A stretch of 64,000 nucleotides of DNA, from the NCBI GenBank assembly GCA_025056175.1, contig JANWWK010000030.1, positions 44,791 to 108,790 on the forward strand, written 5' to 3'. This document shows, one piece after another, positions 23,976 to 31,430 of this stretch. The DNA is from Anaerolineales bacterium. GTDB taxonomy: Bacteria > Chloroflexota > Anaerolineae > Anaerolineales > Villigracilaceae. Within the stretch, counting starts at the first letter, position 1. Each line of letters starts with the position of its first letter. Position numbers and translations under genes: made by a program. Below the pieces are notes generated by a model. The model was not told where the DNA came from. It worked only from the letters and a program-made list of their open reading frames with translations, and did not search any database.

Positions 23976-24841
23976 GCCGCCAGATATTTGTCTACCAGCA
24001 AGCCGAGCGTTTTTCGGGTCTCTGCCGGGATGACCGCCGGGTTGGTGATGAGCGCGGTTGCCAGTGCGTTCTGACACGTACAGGGTTGCTCTTCAGGCAG
24101 CGAGGCAGCCAGCAATCGCAGGGCTTCCTGCGCCAGTTGGGTGTTCTGGTTCAGGGTCTGAATGACCATTTCGACCGTGACCGGTTCGGCAGAGACGTGC
24201 CAGACGTCATAATCGGTGACGTGCGCCATGACGGCATAACACATTTCTGCTTCGCGCGCCAGAAAGGCCTCGGGCGAGGCCGTCATGCCGATAATCGACA
24301 TTCCCCATGCGCGATAGACGTTCGATTCGGCTTTGGTCGAGAAGCGCGGCCCTTCAATCGTGATGAACGTTCCGCCGCGGTGAACGCTTCCACCCGCCTG
24401 TTTGACAGCATCATAAACCTGCGCGCTCAACGTGTTGCAGAAAGGGTCGGCCACGCCCACATGCGCCACCATTCCATAACCAAAGAACGAGGATGTGCGC
24501 CCTTTGGTGTGGTCGAACAACTGGTCGGGGACAACGATGTGACCGGGGGCATAGTCTTCGCGCAGTGAGCCGCAGGCACTGACGCTGATAACGCGCTTGA
24601 CGCCAAGTTTTTTGAGGGCATAGATGTTGGCGCGGTAATTAACTTCACCGGGCATAATGAAATGCCCGATGCCGTGCCGCGCCAGGAAGGCGATGCGCTT
24701 TCCCTCTAACGTCCCGACTACGATGGGTGAACTCGGGTTGCCGAAAGGGGTAAAAATGACGTGTTCCTGTACATTTGTCAGGGCAGGCATGGAATACAGT
24801 CCCGAGCCGCCGATGACGGCAAAGTGGATGGTTTCGGTCAT
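23972..24841 (-). CDS. mtnP: S-methyl-5'-thioadenosine phosphorylase
   Basis: A 289-residue member of the PNP/MTAP phosphorylase family. It has 'AVIGGSGLYSM' (phosphate-binding serine), 'LARHGIGHFIMPGEVNYRANI', 'SVSACGSL', 'TIEGPRFSTKAE', and 'GMTASPEAFLAREAEMCYA' leading to 'VTDYD'. The TDYD segment carries the aspartate that favours 6-aminopurines, pointing to methylthioadenosine or adenosine rather than inosine or guanosine. The enzyme splits methylthioadenosine, a by-product of polyamine synthesis, into adenine and methylthioribose-1-phosphate. The start at 24841 matches the family N-terminus. It follows the FHA gene by 16 bases, and its stop overlaps the next gene. Confidence 0.9.
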   Translation of the reverse strand: MTETIHFAVIGGSGLYSMPALTNVQEHVIFTPFGNPSSPIVVGTLEGKRIAFLARHGIGHFIMPGEVNYRANIYALKKLGVKRVISVSACGSLREDYAPGHIVVPDQLFDHTKGRTSSFFGYGMVAHVGVADPFCNTLSAQVYDAVKQAGGSVHRGGTFITIEGPRFSTKAESNVYRAWGMSIIGMTASPEAFLAREAEMCYAVMAHVTDYDVWHVSAEPVTVEMVIQTLNQNTQLAQEALRLLAASLPEEQPCTCQNALATALITNPAVIPAETRKTLGLLVDKYLAA

Positions 24842-24857
24842 AGGTTGTTTCTCCGGT

Positions 24858-25283
24858 CTATTCCAGGTTGACGAGCAAAATGGTTTGCCCACATTCGATG
24901 GTATCACCGTTGACGACAATGGCAGGTGTTTCAATGAATTCTTCGTTCAGACGTGTGCCGTTGGTGGATTGTAAATCTTCGAGCCACCACTGATTGTGAT
25001 GAAAACTCAGGCGGGCATGATGCGCTGAAGCAGTTCCATCCTCCAGAATTACATCACATTCCGGCGCGCGTCCAATCAACACATCGCTTTGTGTGAATCG
25101 TAAGGTTGGCGAGGTTTGCTCTGCGCTCTGGATTGTGATGGTGAGAGGCGTGATTTTGCGGGACGATAAAATCCCGGCTTCTTGCTGCAAAGAGCGCCAG
25201 AGCAGGTAAAGCGTCCACCCAATGAATGTATACAGGACTGCCGCCGAAAGAAAGCGCAGGCCGAGCAGGAGCAGTGCGCTCAT
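24858..25283 (-). CDS. FhaB-like membrane-anchored FHA-domain protein
   Basis: A 141-residue protein with an N-terminal membrane helix (about 4-28) and a C-terminal forkhead-associated domain: 'VLIGRAPECDVILED', the SxxH phosphothreonine-binding segment 'SAHHARLSF', and 'STNGTRLN'. FHA domains bind phosphothreonine peptides made by Ser/Thr kinases. Layout and size match FhaB (FipA) of Actinobacteria, which links kinase signalling to cell division. It begins immediately after the stop of the FhaA-like gene with no gap, so the two are co-translated. No Ser/Thr kinase or PP2C phosphatase gene is in the window. Confidence 0.85.
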   Translation of the reverse strand: MSALLLLGLRFLSAAVLYTFIGWTLYLLWRSLQQEAGILSSRKITPLTITIQSAEQTSPTLRFTQSDVLIGRAPECDVILEDGTASAHHARLSFHHNQWWLEDLQSTNGTRLNEEFIETPAIVVNGDTIECGQTILLVNLE

Positions 25284-26117
25284 TTACCGCTCTTCGTTTT
25301 CGGATTTGGGCCGTGCGCCGGTAGGGGTATCGCGCAAAACGGCAGTGCGGCGCTCACTGCCAACGGGGGAAAGTGGCGCCGTCTCGCCGGTATGAACGGA
25401 TGGCGGCGGGTTATCCTGTCCGAAAACGATAGGCAGGCCGGCCAGAGAAATCACATCCCCTGGATATAGCACACTCTGGTTGACGCGCTGGCCGTTGACG
25501 TAGGTGCCGCCGGTCGAGTTCAGGTCGAAAATGATAAAGCGCCCGCGCACATAGCGAATCTGGGCATGATAGCGCGAGACACGCGGGTCATCCACCACCA
25601 GGTGGTTATCGAGTCGACGGCCAATGTTGGTGACAGCCTGGTTGAGCGTGAAGACTTTGGTGCCGCCCACAATCAGGAACGCCGCGCGCGTGGGAGAGTC
25701 TTGCTCTTCGCCGGGGCGCATGTCTTGCGTTTCGGCAATCGCGTTGGCTCGCTGAATCCGTACGCGCACATCGTCAATATCTACCAGCGGGTCGCCGGTG
25801 ATGTTGATGGTCAGAATCCCGTCGAAGCGGATTCCTGCTTCGCTGGCAACCAGGCGGAAGATTTTCGTTAGACCCTCCAGCAGGCGCGGGTCGCGCTGCC
25901 ATTGCGAAATCATCGAAGGGTGGACGACCAGCTGGAACTGGTGCGGCAAGATGTTGGCGCTCTCATCTAATCCCTGAGTGGTCACGTTCGAGCGCAGCGT
26001 TTCGGCCAGCTGGCGCGAGATGCGGTCCCGGTAGTTCGGGCCAGGCAGGTACTTAACGAGGTGGACCTCGATAAGGTTTTGCAGACGGGTTTCGACATCG
26101 CTCAATTGGAAAGCCAT
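25284..26117 (-). CDS. FhaA-like protein: DUF3662 plus FHA domain
   Basis: A 277-residue protein. The first ~115 residues ('FQLSDVETRLQNLIEVHLV', 'PHQFQLVVHPSM') match the DUF3662 domain of FhaA. The C-terminal ~90 residues are an FHA domain with 'IGRRLDNHLVVDDPRVSRYHAQI' and 'STGGTYVNGQRV'. In mycobacteria FhaA binds phosphorylated MviN/MurJ and tunes peptidoglycan synthesis; a murJ gene lies elsewhere in this window (59752-61293). The start at 26117 is chosen because the domain begins there and the upstream 20 codons are unlike the family. TATAAT on the minus strand at 26149-26154 is a plausible -10. Confidence 0.87.
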   Translation of the reverse strand: MAFQLSDVETRLQNLIEVHLVKYLPGPNYRDRISRQLAETLRSNVTTQGLDESANILPHQFQLVVHPSMISQWQRDPRLLEGLTKIFRLVASEAGIRFDGILTINITGDPLVDIDDVRVRIQRANAIAETQDMRPGEEQDSPTRAAFLIVGGTKVFTLNQAVTNIGRRLDNHLVVDDPRVSRYHAQIRYVRGRFIIFDLNSTGGTYVNGQRVNQSVLYPGDVISLAGLPIVFGQDNPPPSVHTGETAPLSPVGSERRTAVLRDTPTGARPKSENEER

Positions 26118-26148
26118 AGGCGTTATCCTGGGGCGGGCATCTGTGACT

Positions 26149-26154
26149 ATTATA
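26149..26154 (-). promoter_or_regulatory. Possible -10 element of the fhaA-like operon
   Basis: TATAAT on the minus strand, 31 bases before ATG 26117, giving a leader of about 24 bases. The rest of the 195-base gap to the zinc-ribbon gene holds only a loose CCAGACA/TGTCTGG inverted pair at 26251-26285. Confidence 0.45.
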
Positions 26155-26312
26155 GAGTTTTGCGCCGATTTTTGCAACCGCTTTGAGTATCAATTCGATA
26201 ATAGAAACGCAACTATCGCGTTACAAGCCGGTTATACAGGTGGGGGCAAACCAGACATGCTTTGCGCGTTCTCCCCTGTGTCTGGCAAGCGGGGGGATGG
26301 CGGCCAGGCCGG

Positions 26313-26903
26313 TTAGACAGGAATCGGCTTGCCGCAACTGGGGCAACTGCGTTCTCCGCGCAAAACAACAAATCCACACGCGGCGCAGGTGCGTGGTTGG
26401 ACGTTTCCCAGTGGCGCGCCGCAGGCGATGCAGCTGCCTTCACCTACGGGGTTCGCTGTGCCGCAGTATTCGCACACCGCGCGTTGCAGTCGCTCCGAAA
26501 TCTGAGTGCTGGCGCGGCGCGATTGCGCCAATTTGCCGATGACCTGCCACACGTTTTCGCTGATTTGCAGGTTTTCAATGTCTTGTGCAATGTCATCCAG
26601 CCGGTCGAGCAAATTCCAGGGGTTCTGCAGCGCGGCGAAGAGCGTCTTTCCCATGCTGGCGGCCACACCCATCCAGGCTTGCTGACCGACCGTGACCATC
26701 ACCCCATCGGTCACCCGCTGAATTTGTACCGTGACAGCCGTTTGTCCGCCACTGGAAGCGCCTTGCCGCGTGGCAATTTGTACTTTCATGCTGCGGTCAT
26801 CGCCAAAGGCTTGCGCCCGTAAATTGCCACGATGAAAGTGGGCAATCAGCGCGTTGGCTACGTCGTATGTCGTCAGGTCGCCGTGAAAAATTCGCTGCTC
26901 CAT
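26313..26903 (-). CDS. Protein with C-terminal double zinc ribbon
   Basis: A 196-residue protein of unknown function. The N-terminal ~120 residues form a mixed alpha/beta region ('IFHGDLTTYDVANALIAHFHRGNLRAQ') with a glycine/alanine-rich helix near 'AWMGVAASMGKTLF'. The C-terminus holds four CxxC-type knuckles ('CEYCGTANP', 'CIACGAPLG', 'CAACGFVVL', 'CPSCGKPIP'), enough for two zinc ribbons. Proteins of this shape often act as membrane-proximal adaptors or sensors, but I assign no role. It starts seven bases after a TATAATC element without a Shine-Dalgarno sequence. It is upstream of the FHA operon but separated by 195 bases. Confidence 0.75.
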   Translation of the reverse strand: MEQRIFHGDLTTYDVANALIAHFHRGNLRAQAFGDDRSMKVQIATRQGASSGGQTAVTVQIQRVTDGVMVTVGQQAWMGVAASMGKTLFAALQNPWNLLDRLDDIAQDIENLQISENVWQVIGKLAQSRRASTQISERLQRAVCEYCGTANPVGEGSCIACGAPLGNVQPRTCAACGFVVLRGERSCPSCGKPIPV

Positions 26904-26910
26904 AGTTTCG

Positions 26911-26918
26911 ATTATAAT
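26911..26918. promoter_or_regulatory. Palindromic ATTATAAT: back-to-back -10 elements
   Basis: The octamer reads TATAAT on both strands. On the minus strand it stands seven bases before the zinc-ribbon ATG. On the plus strand it is followed by CG and lies 35 bases before the SH3-protein ATG. It may serve both divergent genes. Confidence 0.5.
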
Positions 26919-26953
26919 CGCCTTCGCTTGAATTTCGAAAACCCGGTGCTAAA

Positions 26954-27568
26954 ATGCGTCTTCTTTTACGATGCTTCAGCCTGCTTGTTTTACCTGGCGC
27001 GCTTACAATTCTCTTGTTTAACGCGCCGCCGCCCGGAAAAGTTGCAGCCCAACAGCCGACGGGTTCGATTCCAACCGTTACCAGTACGCCGGTTGGCCGC
27101 TACGTCACGGTCACTTATACCGAACAAATCAACATTCGGTCTGGTCCCAGCACTTACTTCTACCCGGCGGTGGGCGTGCTTCTGGTGGGAGAGACAGCCC
27201 CGGCGATTGGCCGTTCGCCGGGCGGTGAATGGATTCAGATTCGCTACCCCGGCATTCCCGGTGATGTGGGTTGGGTGTATGCTCCGTATGTAAGCCTTTC
27301 GCCAGGCCCCAACCTGCCGATTGTCGAACCGCCCCCAACCCCTACGCCCATCACTACCCCCACCATTGACCCTACCCTGGCTGCGGCTTTTTTGCCGCAA
27401 TACACTCCCACCCGTTTGCCCACGTTTACCCCGCCTCCACCACTGGCCGTGCCGACGTATGAAAACCCCGATACACGCGCAGCAGGAATGCCGATGGGAT
27501 TGGTGATTACCCTGTTGGCGCTGATTGGTGGGTTGGGTTCGCTTATCTCTTTCCTGCGCGGGCGCTGA
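26954..27568 (+). CDS. Secreted SH3-domain protein with C-terminal membrane anchor
   Basis: A 204-residue exported protein. A signal peptide (about 1-33, 'LLLRCFSLLVLPGALTILLFNA') is followed by a bacterial SH3-type domain at about 50-115 ('YTEQINIRSGPSTYFYPAVGVL', 'WIQIRYPGIPGDVGWVYAPYV'). Next come a Pro/Thr-rich linker and a hydrophobic helix with an RGR tail. Bacterial SH3 domains commonly bind cell-wall peptides or polysaccharides. Just before the helix is Asn-Pro-Asp-Thr-Arg, which resembles the layout of a sortase sorting signal (pentapeptide, helix, positive tail) but not a standard LPxTG. Alternatively it is simply an integral anchor. Confidence 0.75.
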   Translation: MRLLLRCFSLLVLPGALTILLFNAPPPGKVAAQQPTGSIPTVTSTPVGRYVTVTYTEQINIRSGPSTYFYPAVGVLLVGETAPAIGRSPGGEWIQIRYPGIPGDVGWVYAPYVSLSPGPNLPIVEPPPTPTPITTPTIDPTLAAAFLPQYTPTRLPTFTPPPPLAVPTYENPDTRAAGMPMGLVITLLALIGGLGSLISFLRGR

Positions 27569-27603
27569 TTCCTGCTTCTCAAGAAGTCATCTTCGAGGTG
27601 CGT

Positions 27604-28827
27604 ATGTCGAATTACAACGCTGATGTCATTGTCGTTGGTGCAGGCCCGGCAGGTTCTACGGCCGCCTATTTCCTGGCGCGGGCAGGGGTAGATGTTTTGC
27701 TTGTGGAGAAAAATCACTTTCCACGCGATAAAGCCTGCGGCGATTCGGTGGCCCCAGGGGCGGTAGAAGTCCTGGAGCGCATGGGGTTGCTCGATTGGGT
27801 CGAACAACAGGGGTACGTGCGTCAAACCGGATTGTTCCTGAGCTCTCCCAACCTGACCAGTGTACGGATTTTTCCAACCAGAACTGCTCGATTGCCTGCT
27901 TACCTGATTCCACGCCTGGAACTGGATGAACGCCTGGCGCAGCAGGCCGTTTCGGCAGGAGCGCGCCTGTTGGAGGGAACGCTCGTTGAACGCCTGGCGC
28001 GCATGGGTCCCAACGAGGTGCGTCTGTTTGCCAGGCGTGCCGGACAAATGCTGGAACTCACCTGCCGCCTGGTGCTTGCTGCTGATGGTCCACATCAATC
28101 GTTTACTCGTTCGCTGGGCATGGTTTTCAGTCCCCCCGATGCCGTTGCGGTGCGTCGTTACTATGAAGGTGTTGAAGGCGAACCTGGCTTGCTGGAATTG
28201 CACTGGGAAAAATCTGTCCTGCCGGCGTATGGCTTTATTTTTCACATGGGAAATGGCCGCGCCAACGTAGGGACAGGGATGTTTGCCAGAGACTTTCACC
28301 GCCTGAAGCCTAACCTGCACGAATTACTTGACCGTTTCGCTAACAACAACCCGTATGCGCGCAAATCCCTCCAGAATGCCCGTCCGCTCGGACGCGCTAC
28401 TGGTATGCCCTTCCGCGATGACGCCGAACGAATTCATCCGGTGGCCGATAATGTCTTGCTTGTGGGCGAAGCGGCTGGAGTGGGGCATCCGATGTCTGGC
28501 GAAGGGATTGGGTCGGCCATGCGAAGTGCAGAACTGGCTGCGCAAACCGCGCTGGATGCTCTGCAACAGGGAGATGTTTCGGCGCGTGGCCTCTCCGATT
28601 ATGCGCGCCGCTTTCACGCCGAGTTTGATGCCTGGCATCAATCAGCGTTGCTGGCGCGTAGTTTGTTGACCTATCCTTCTGCTGTGAATATGGCGATTCG
28701 CGCTGCTGCGCGCCGACACGAAGTGGCGACTTTGTTGCACGACATTTTATTAGGGCTGGTCTCGCCAGCCGAAATGCTCAAGCCTGGCGTGGCGCTTCAA
28801 GTTTTATTGGCAGGAACTGTGCTATAA
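27604..28827 (+). CDS. Geranylgeranyl-reductase-family FAD-dependent oxidoreductase
   Basis: A 407-residue flavoprotein of the geranylgeranyl reductase family. The N-terminal dinucleotide motif is 'DVIVVGAGPAGSTAAYFLARAG'-like, in the form GxGxxG. 'DKACGDSVAPGAVEVLERMG' is the family cysteine-containing signature, and the second FAD motif is 'LLVGEAAGVGHPMSGEGIGSAM'. Members reduce isoprenoid double bonds in chlorophyll precursors, archaeal lipids or quinone tails, and some act as other hydroxylases or dehydrogenases. No photosynthesis gene is near, so quinone or lipid isoprenoid reduction is more likely than chlorophyll synthesis. GAGG precedes ATG 27604 by five bases; GTG 27598 is an alternative start. 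The stop codon lies inside the -10 element of secG. Confidence 0.85.
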   Translation: MSNYNADVIVVGAGPAGSTAAYFLARAGVDVLLVEKNHFPRDKACGDSVAPGAVEVLERMGLLDWVEQQGYVRQTGLFLSSPNLTSVRIFPTRTARLPAYLIPRLELDERLAQQAVSAGARLLEGTLVERLARMGPNEVRLFARRAGQMLELTCRLVLAADGPHQSFTRSLGMVFSPPDAVAVRRYYEGVEGEPGLLELHWEKSVLPAYGFIFHMGNGRANVGTGMFARDFHRLKPNLHELLDRFANNNPYARKSLQNARPLGRATGMPFRDDAERIHPVADNVLLVGEAAGVGHPMSGEGIGSAMRSAELAAQTALDALQQGDVSARGLSDYARRFHAEFDAWHQSALLARSLLTYPSAVNMAIRAAARRHEVATLLHDILLGLVSPAEMLKPGVALQVLLAGTVL

Positions 28828-28828
28828 T
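28820..28828 (+). promoter_or_regulatory. Extended -10 promoter of secG
   Basis: TGCTATAAT followed by C is an extended -10. It overlaps the end of the oxidoreductase gene, whose TAA stop is inside the hexamer, and leaves a leader of about 28 bases with an AGGAGG ribosome binding site. Confidence 0.65.
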
Positions 28829-28863
28829 CTGACCGTTAATTTTTCAGGAGGCACAACCCAAAC

Positions 28864-29091
28864 ATGGAAACAGCAATCGAAATCGGTTTGATAATCACCT
28901 CAATCGCTCTGATTGCGAGCGTGATTTTGCAGAGCAAAGGCGCAGGCCTGGGCGGGCTGACCGGCGCGGACAGCGGCACGGTCTTTTCGGCCCGGCGCGG
29001 CATCGAACGCACCCTCTTTTACGTCACCATCGGCCTGAGCGTCCTCTTCTTCATTCTGGCGATTCTTGCCATCCTCATCTATCGCTTCTAG
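28864..29091 (+). CDS. secG: Preprotein translocase subunit SecG
   Basis: A 75-residue protein with two membrane helices (about 4-22 and 51-73) joined by a glycine-rich cytoplasmic loop 'SKGAGLGGLTGADSGTVFSARRG', here with key residues quoted from the loop start. This layout is diagnostic of SecG, the auxiliary subunit of the SecYEG protein-export channel. An AGGAGG lies nine bases upstream of the ATG. It is transcribed from an extended -10 promoter. A palindromic AGAAAGGCCTTTCT followed by T residues (29157-29176) lies between it and the next gene and may contribute to termination. Confidence 0.93.
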   Translation: METAIEIGLIITSIALIASVILQSKGAGLGGLTGADSGTVFSARRGIERTLFYVTIGLSVLFFILAILAILIYRF

Positions 29092-29179
29092 TCCTTTTGC
29101 CGATTGCTGAAAGGCCGATTCCCCTGTTCGGACTTGCGCATGGGCGCACCCGGCAGAGAAAGGCCTTTCTTTTTTGTCT

Positions 29180-30850
29180 ATGATTAAGAAACTGCGCTGG
29201 CAACTCCTGGTGGTCGCGTTGACGTTGATTGCCGTTGGTGCGCTCCTGCTGACCGAAGACCCACAGGAACCGGTCTTCGCCCCTCAACCGGCAGAGGGCG
29301 GCATCTATACCGAAGCGCTCATTGGCTCGCTGGGACGTTTGAATCCCCTGTTCGACCAGCATAACCCCGCTGACCGCGACATCAACCGCCTGCTTTTCAG
29401 CAGTCTGGTCAAATTCGATGCCCGCGGCCTGCCTGTGCCAGATTTGGCCGAATCCTGGGGTATTTCGCTGGATGGCACCATTTATAACCTTTCGCTGCGT
29501 CCAAACGCGGTCTGGCACGATGGTCAACCGGTCACCACAGCAGATGTCTTGTTCACTATCCAGCTCATTCAATCGGATTCTTCTTTCTTTCCGGCAGATG
29601 TGCGGGAAATGTGGCGGCAGGTGCAAATTAAAGAATTGCCCGATAACAAGCTGCAGTTCATTTTGCCTGAACCGTTTGCACCTTTCCTGGACTATCTGAC
29701 ATTTGGTATTCTTCCGCGCCATCTGCTGGAAGGGACACCGCCGGAGCAAATTGCCTCTTCGGCCTTTAACCTGGCTCCGGTTGGGTCGGGGCCCTACCGC
29801 TTTGAGCGCCTGATTGTCGAAAATGGCCGCGCGGCCGGGGTCGAATTGCGCGCTTTTGACCGCTATTACGGGCGCAAAGCATATATGGAACAGGTCATCT
29901 TCCGCTACTATCCCGATTCGGCCTCTGCCCTTGCCGCCTACCGCGATGGGCAGGTGCTGGCAATCAGTGAGTTGACGCCCGATGTGCTGCCCCAGGCCCT
30001 GGCCGAACCTGGCTTGAATGTGTATTCGGGACGCCTGCCGGAGTTGAGCCTGGTCTTGTTCAACCTGAACAATCCCGAAGTCCCGTTTTTGCAAGACGCC
30101 AAATTGCGCCGCGCGCTGTTGATGGGGTTGAATCGCCAGCAGATTGTGGACAAACTGCTGGCTGGACAGGCTATTCTGGCCAATGGCCCGATTTTTCCCG
30201 GCACATGGGCGTATCATGATGGGTTGGAGCAGGTCATTTACGACCCCGAAGCAGCAATAGCACTGCTCAAGAGCAACAAGTACACTTTGCCTGCTGATGG
30301 CGGTGAAGTGCGTACCGACCCGAATGGCACGCCGTTGCGCTTTACCCTGTTACACCCTGATGACCCGTTACGGACGGCCATTGCGCAAGTGGTTCAACGC
30401 AACTGGGCGCGCATCGGTGTGCAGATAGACCTGGAAGCCCTACCCTATGACGTTTTGGTGAACGAGCGCCTCGCTCCCCGCAACTATCAGGCTGCGCTGG
30501 TCGATTTGAACCTCTCCCGCACGCCTGACCCCGACCCGTATCCGTTCTGGCATCAATCCGAAATCACAGGGGGGCAAAACTACAGTCAGTGGAACAACCG
30601 CGCCGCCAGCGAATTTCTGGAGCAGGCGCGCATTACCCCTGATTATGCCGTGCGCGAACGTTTGTATCGGAACTTTCAGGTTATTTTCAGCCGCGAATTG
30701 CCCGCTTTGCCGCTCTTTTACCCGGTTTATTCGTTTGGGGTCGGTCAACAGGTGTTGGGCGTGCAAATGCCTCCCCTGTTCGATACCAGTGACCGCTTTC
30801 AGACCCTGCCAGATTGGTATCTGGTTACCCGTCGGACGCTCGAAAAGTAA
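29180..30850 (+). CDS. Extracellular solute-binding protein, family 5 (oligopeptide type)
   Basis: A 556-residue exported protein. Residues 5-26 are a hydrophobic signal or anchor with no lipobox cysteine. The mature part matches the SBP_bac_5 family of dipeptide/oligopeptide/nickel-binding proteins: 'GGIYTEALIGSLGRLNPLFDQHNPADRDINRLLFSSLV', split here as successive blocks, then 'LSLRPNAVWHDGQPVTTADVLFT', 'PVGSGPYRFERL' and the late 'RNWARIGVQIDLEALPYD'. The ligand is usually a peptide captured outside the membrane for an ABC importer. No permease or ATPase partner is adjacent, so it either joins a transporter encoded elsewhere or acts as a lone receptor. ATG 29180 is preferred over the upstream TTG. 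Confidence 0.85.
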   Translation: MIKKLRWQLLVVALTLIAVGALLLTEDPQEPVFAPQPAEGGIYTEALIGSLGRLNPLFDQHNPADRDINRLLFSSLVKFDARGLPVPDLAESWGISLDGTIYNLSLRPNAVWHDGQPVTTADVLFTIQLIQSDSSFFPADVREMWRQVQIKELPDNKLQFILPEPFAPFLDYLTFGILPRHLLEGTPPEQIASSAFNLAPVGSGPYRFERLIVENGRAAGVELRAFDRYYGRKAYMEQVIFRYYPDSASALAAYRDGQVLAISELTPDVLPQALAEPGLNVYSGRLPELSLVLFNLNNPEVPFLQDAKLRRALLMGLNRQQIVDKLLAGQAILANGPIFPGTWAYHDGLEQVIYDPEAAIALLKSNKYTLPADGGEVRTDPNGTPLRFTLLHPDDPLRTAIAQVVQRNWARIGVQIDLEALPYDVLVNERLAPRNYQAALVDLNLSRTPDPDPYPFWHQSEITGGQNYSQWNNRAASEFLEQARITPDYAVRERLYRNFQVIFSRELPALPLFYPVYSFGVGQQVLGVQMPPLFDTSDRFQTLPDWYLVTRRTLEK

Positions 30851-30887
30851 CAGGGTCTCTGACGCTTGCCCGGACGGAGCATGCCCC

Positions 30888-31430
30888 ATGCGAGAGCAAG
30901 AGCAGAAATTTATCGAAGAAGCGTTGCCGCAACTGCAGCCTTATCTGCTGTCCGACGAGTTGTACTGGTCTCTGGGCAGCAACCTGCCGCGTCTGACGCC
31001 GGGCAACCTGCTTCTCTCGCTCAAGCGCCTGGAGGCCGTAAATCCTCTTCTGACCGAGAGAGAACGCCTGAAACTGGAATCTCTGCAAACCAGATGGCGC
31101 ATTGCATGGGAGAAAAAAATCATCCGTGAAATGACCAGCCGTCTTCGCTCCTGGTTGCAGTTCCTGGAAGAGCAAGCCAGAGACGAAGCGCCCAGCCGCG
31201 CCCATTACGCGGCTTCTGTCCGGGAACGGGCGATTTTACAACTGCTGCAACCGACCTGGCCGCCCCTGACAGAGGCAGATTTGTTCCTCAGGGCGCGTTT
31301 TCGCCCTGGTGCGTTCGTGTGGGAGGCAGTCTATCAACCGGTCTTTCCTGAATCTGAATTCTGGTTTCTTTATGGTAGTTTACAGCGCAAGGAGGTTTTG
31401 AATGACTCATCTCGAACAACGGGCACGTGA
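30888..31430 (+). CDS. Uncharacterised 180-residue helical protein
   Basis: I do not recognise this family. The protein is rich in Leu, Glu and Arg, with predicted long helices ('EQEQKFIEEALPQLQPYLL', 'LLLSLKRLEAVNPLLTERERLKLESL') and no membrane segment or signal. A more aromatic C-terminal part follows ('PGAFVWEAVYQPVFPESEFWF'). It begins 37 bases after the solute-binding-protein gene, and its last 29 bases overlap the start of the M20 dipeptidase gene in another frame, so it sits within one operon. A second ATG at 30881 is out of frame. Its conserved position between a peptide-binding protein and a dipeptidase could hint at peptide use, but that is only context. Confidence 0.6.
   Translation: MREQEQKFIEEALPQLQPYLLSDELYWSLGSNLPRLTPGNLLLSLKRLEAVNPLLTERERLKLESLQTRWRIAWEKKIIREMTSRLRSWLQFLEEQARDEAPSRAHYAASVRERAILQLLQPTWPPLTEADLFLRARFRPGAFVWEAVYQPVFPESEFWFLYGSLQRKEVLNDSSRTTGT

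Noticed and set aside
29092..29179. Possible small RNA or tRNA between secG and the solute-binding protein gene
   Set aside because: The 88 bases contain a palindromic AGAAAGGCCTTTCT plus T-run and a short TGCGC/GCGCA pair, but no cloverleaf, no CCA-proximal T-loop motif and no known RNA signature. Best read as a termination region.
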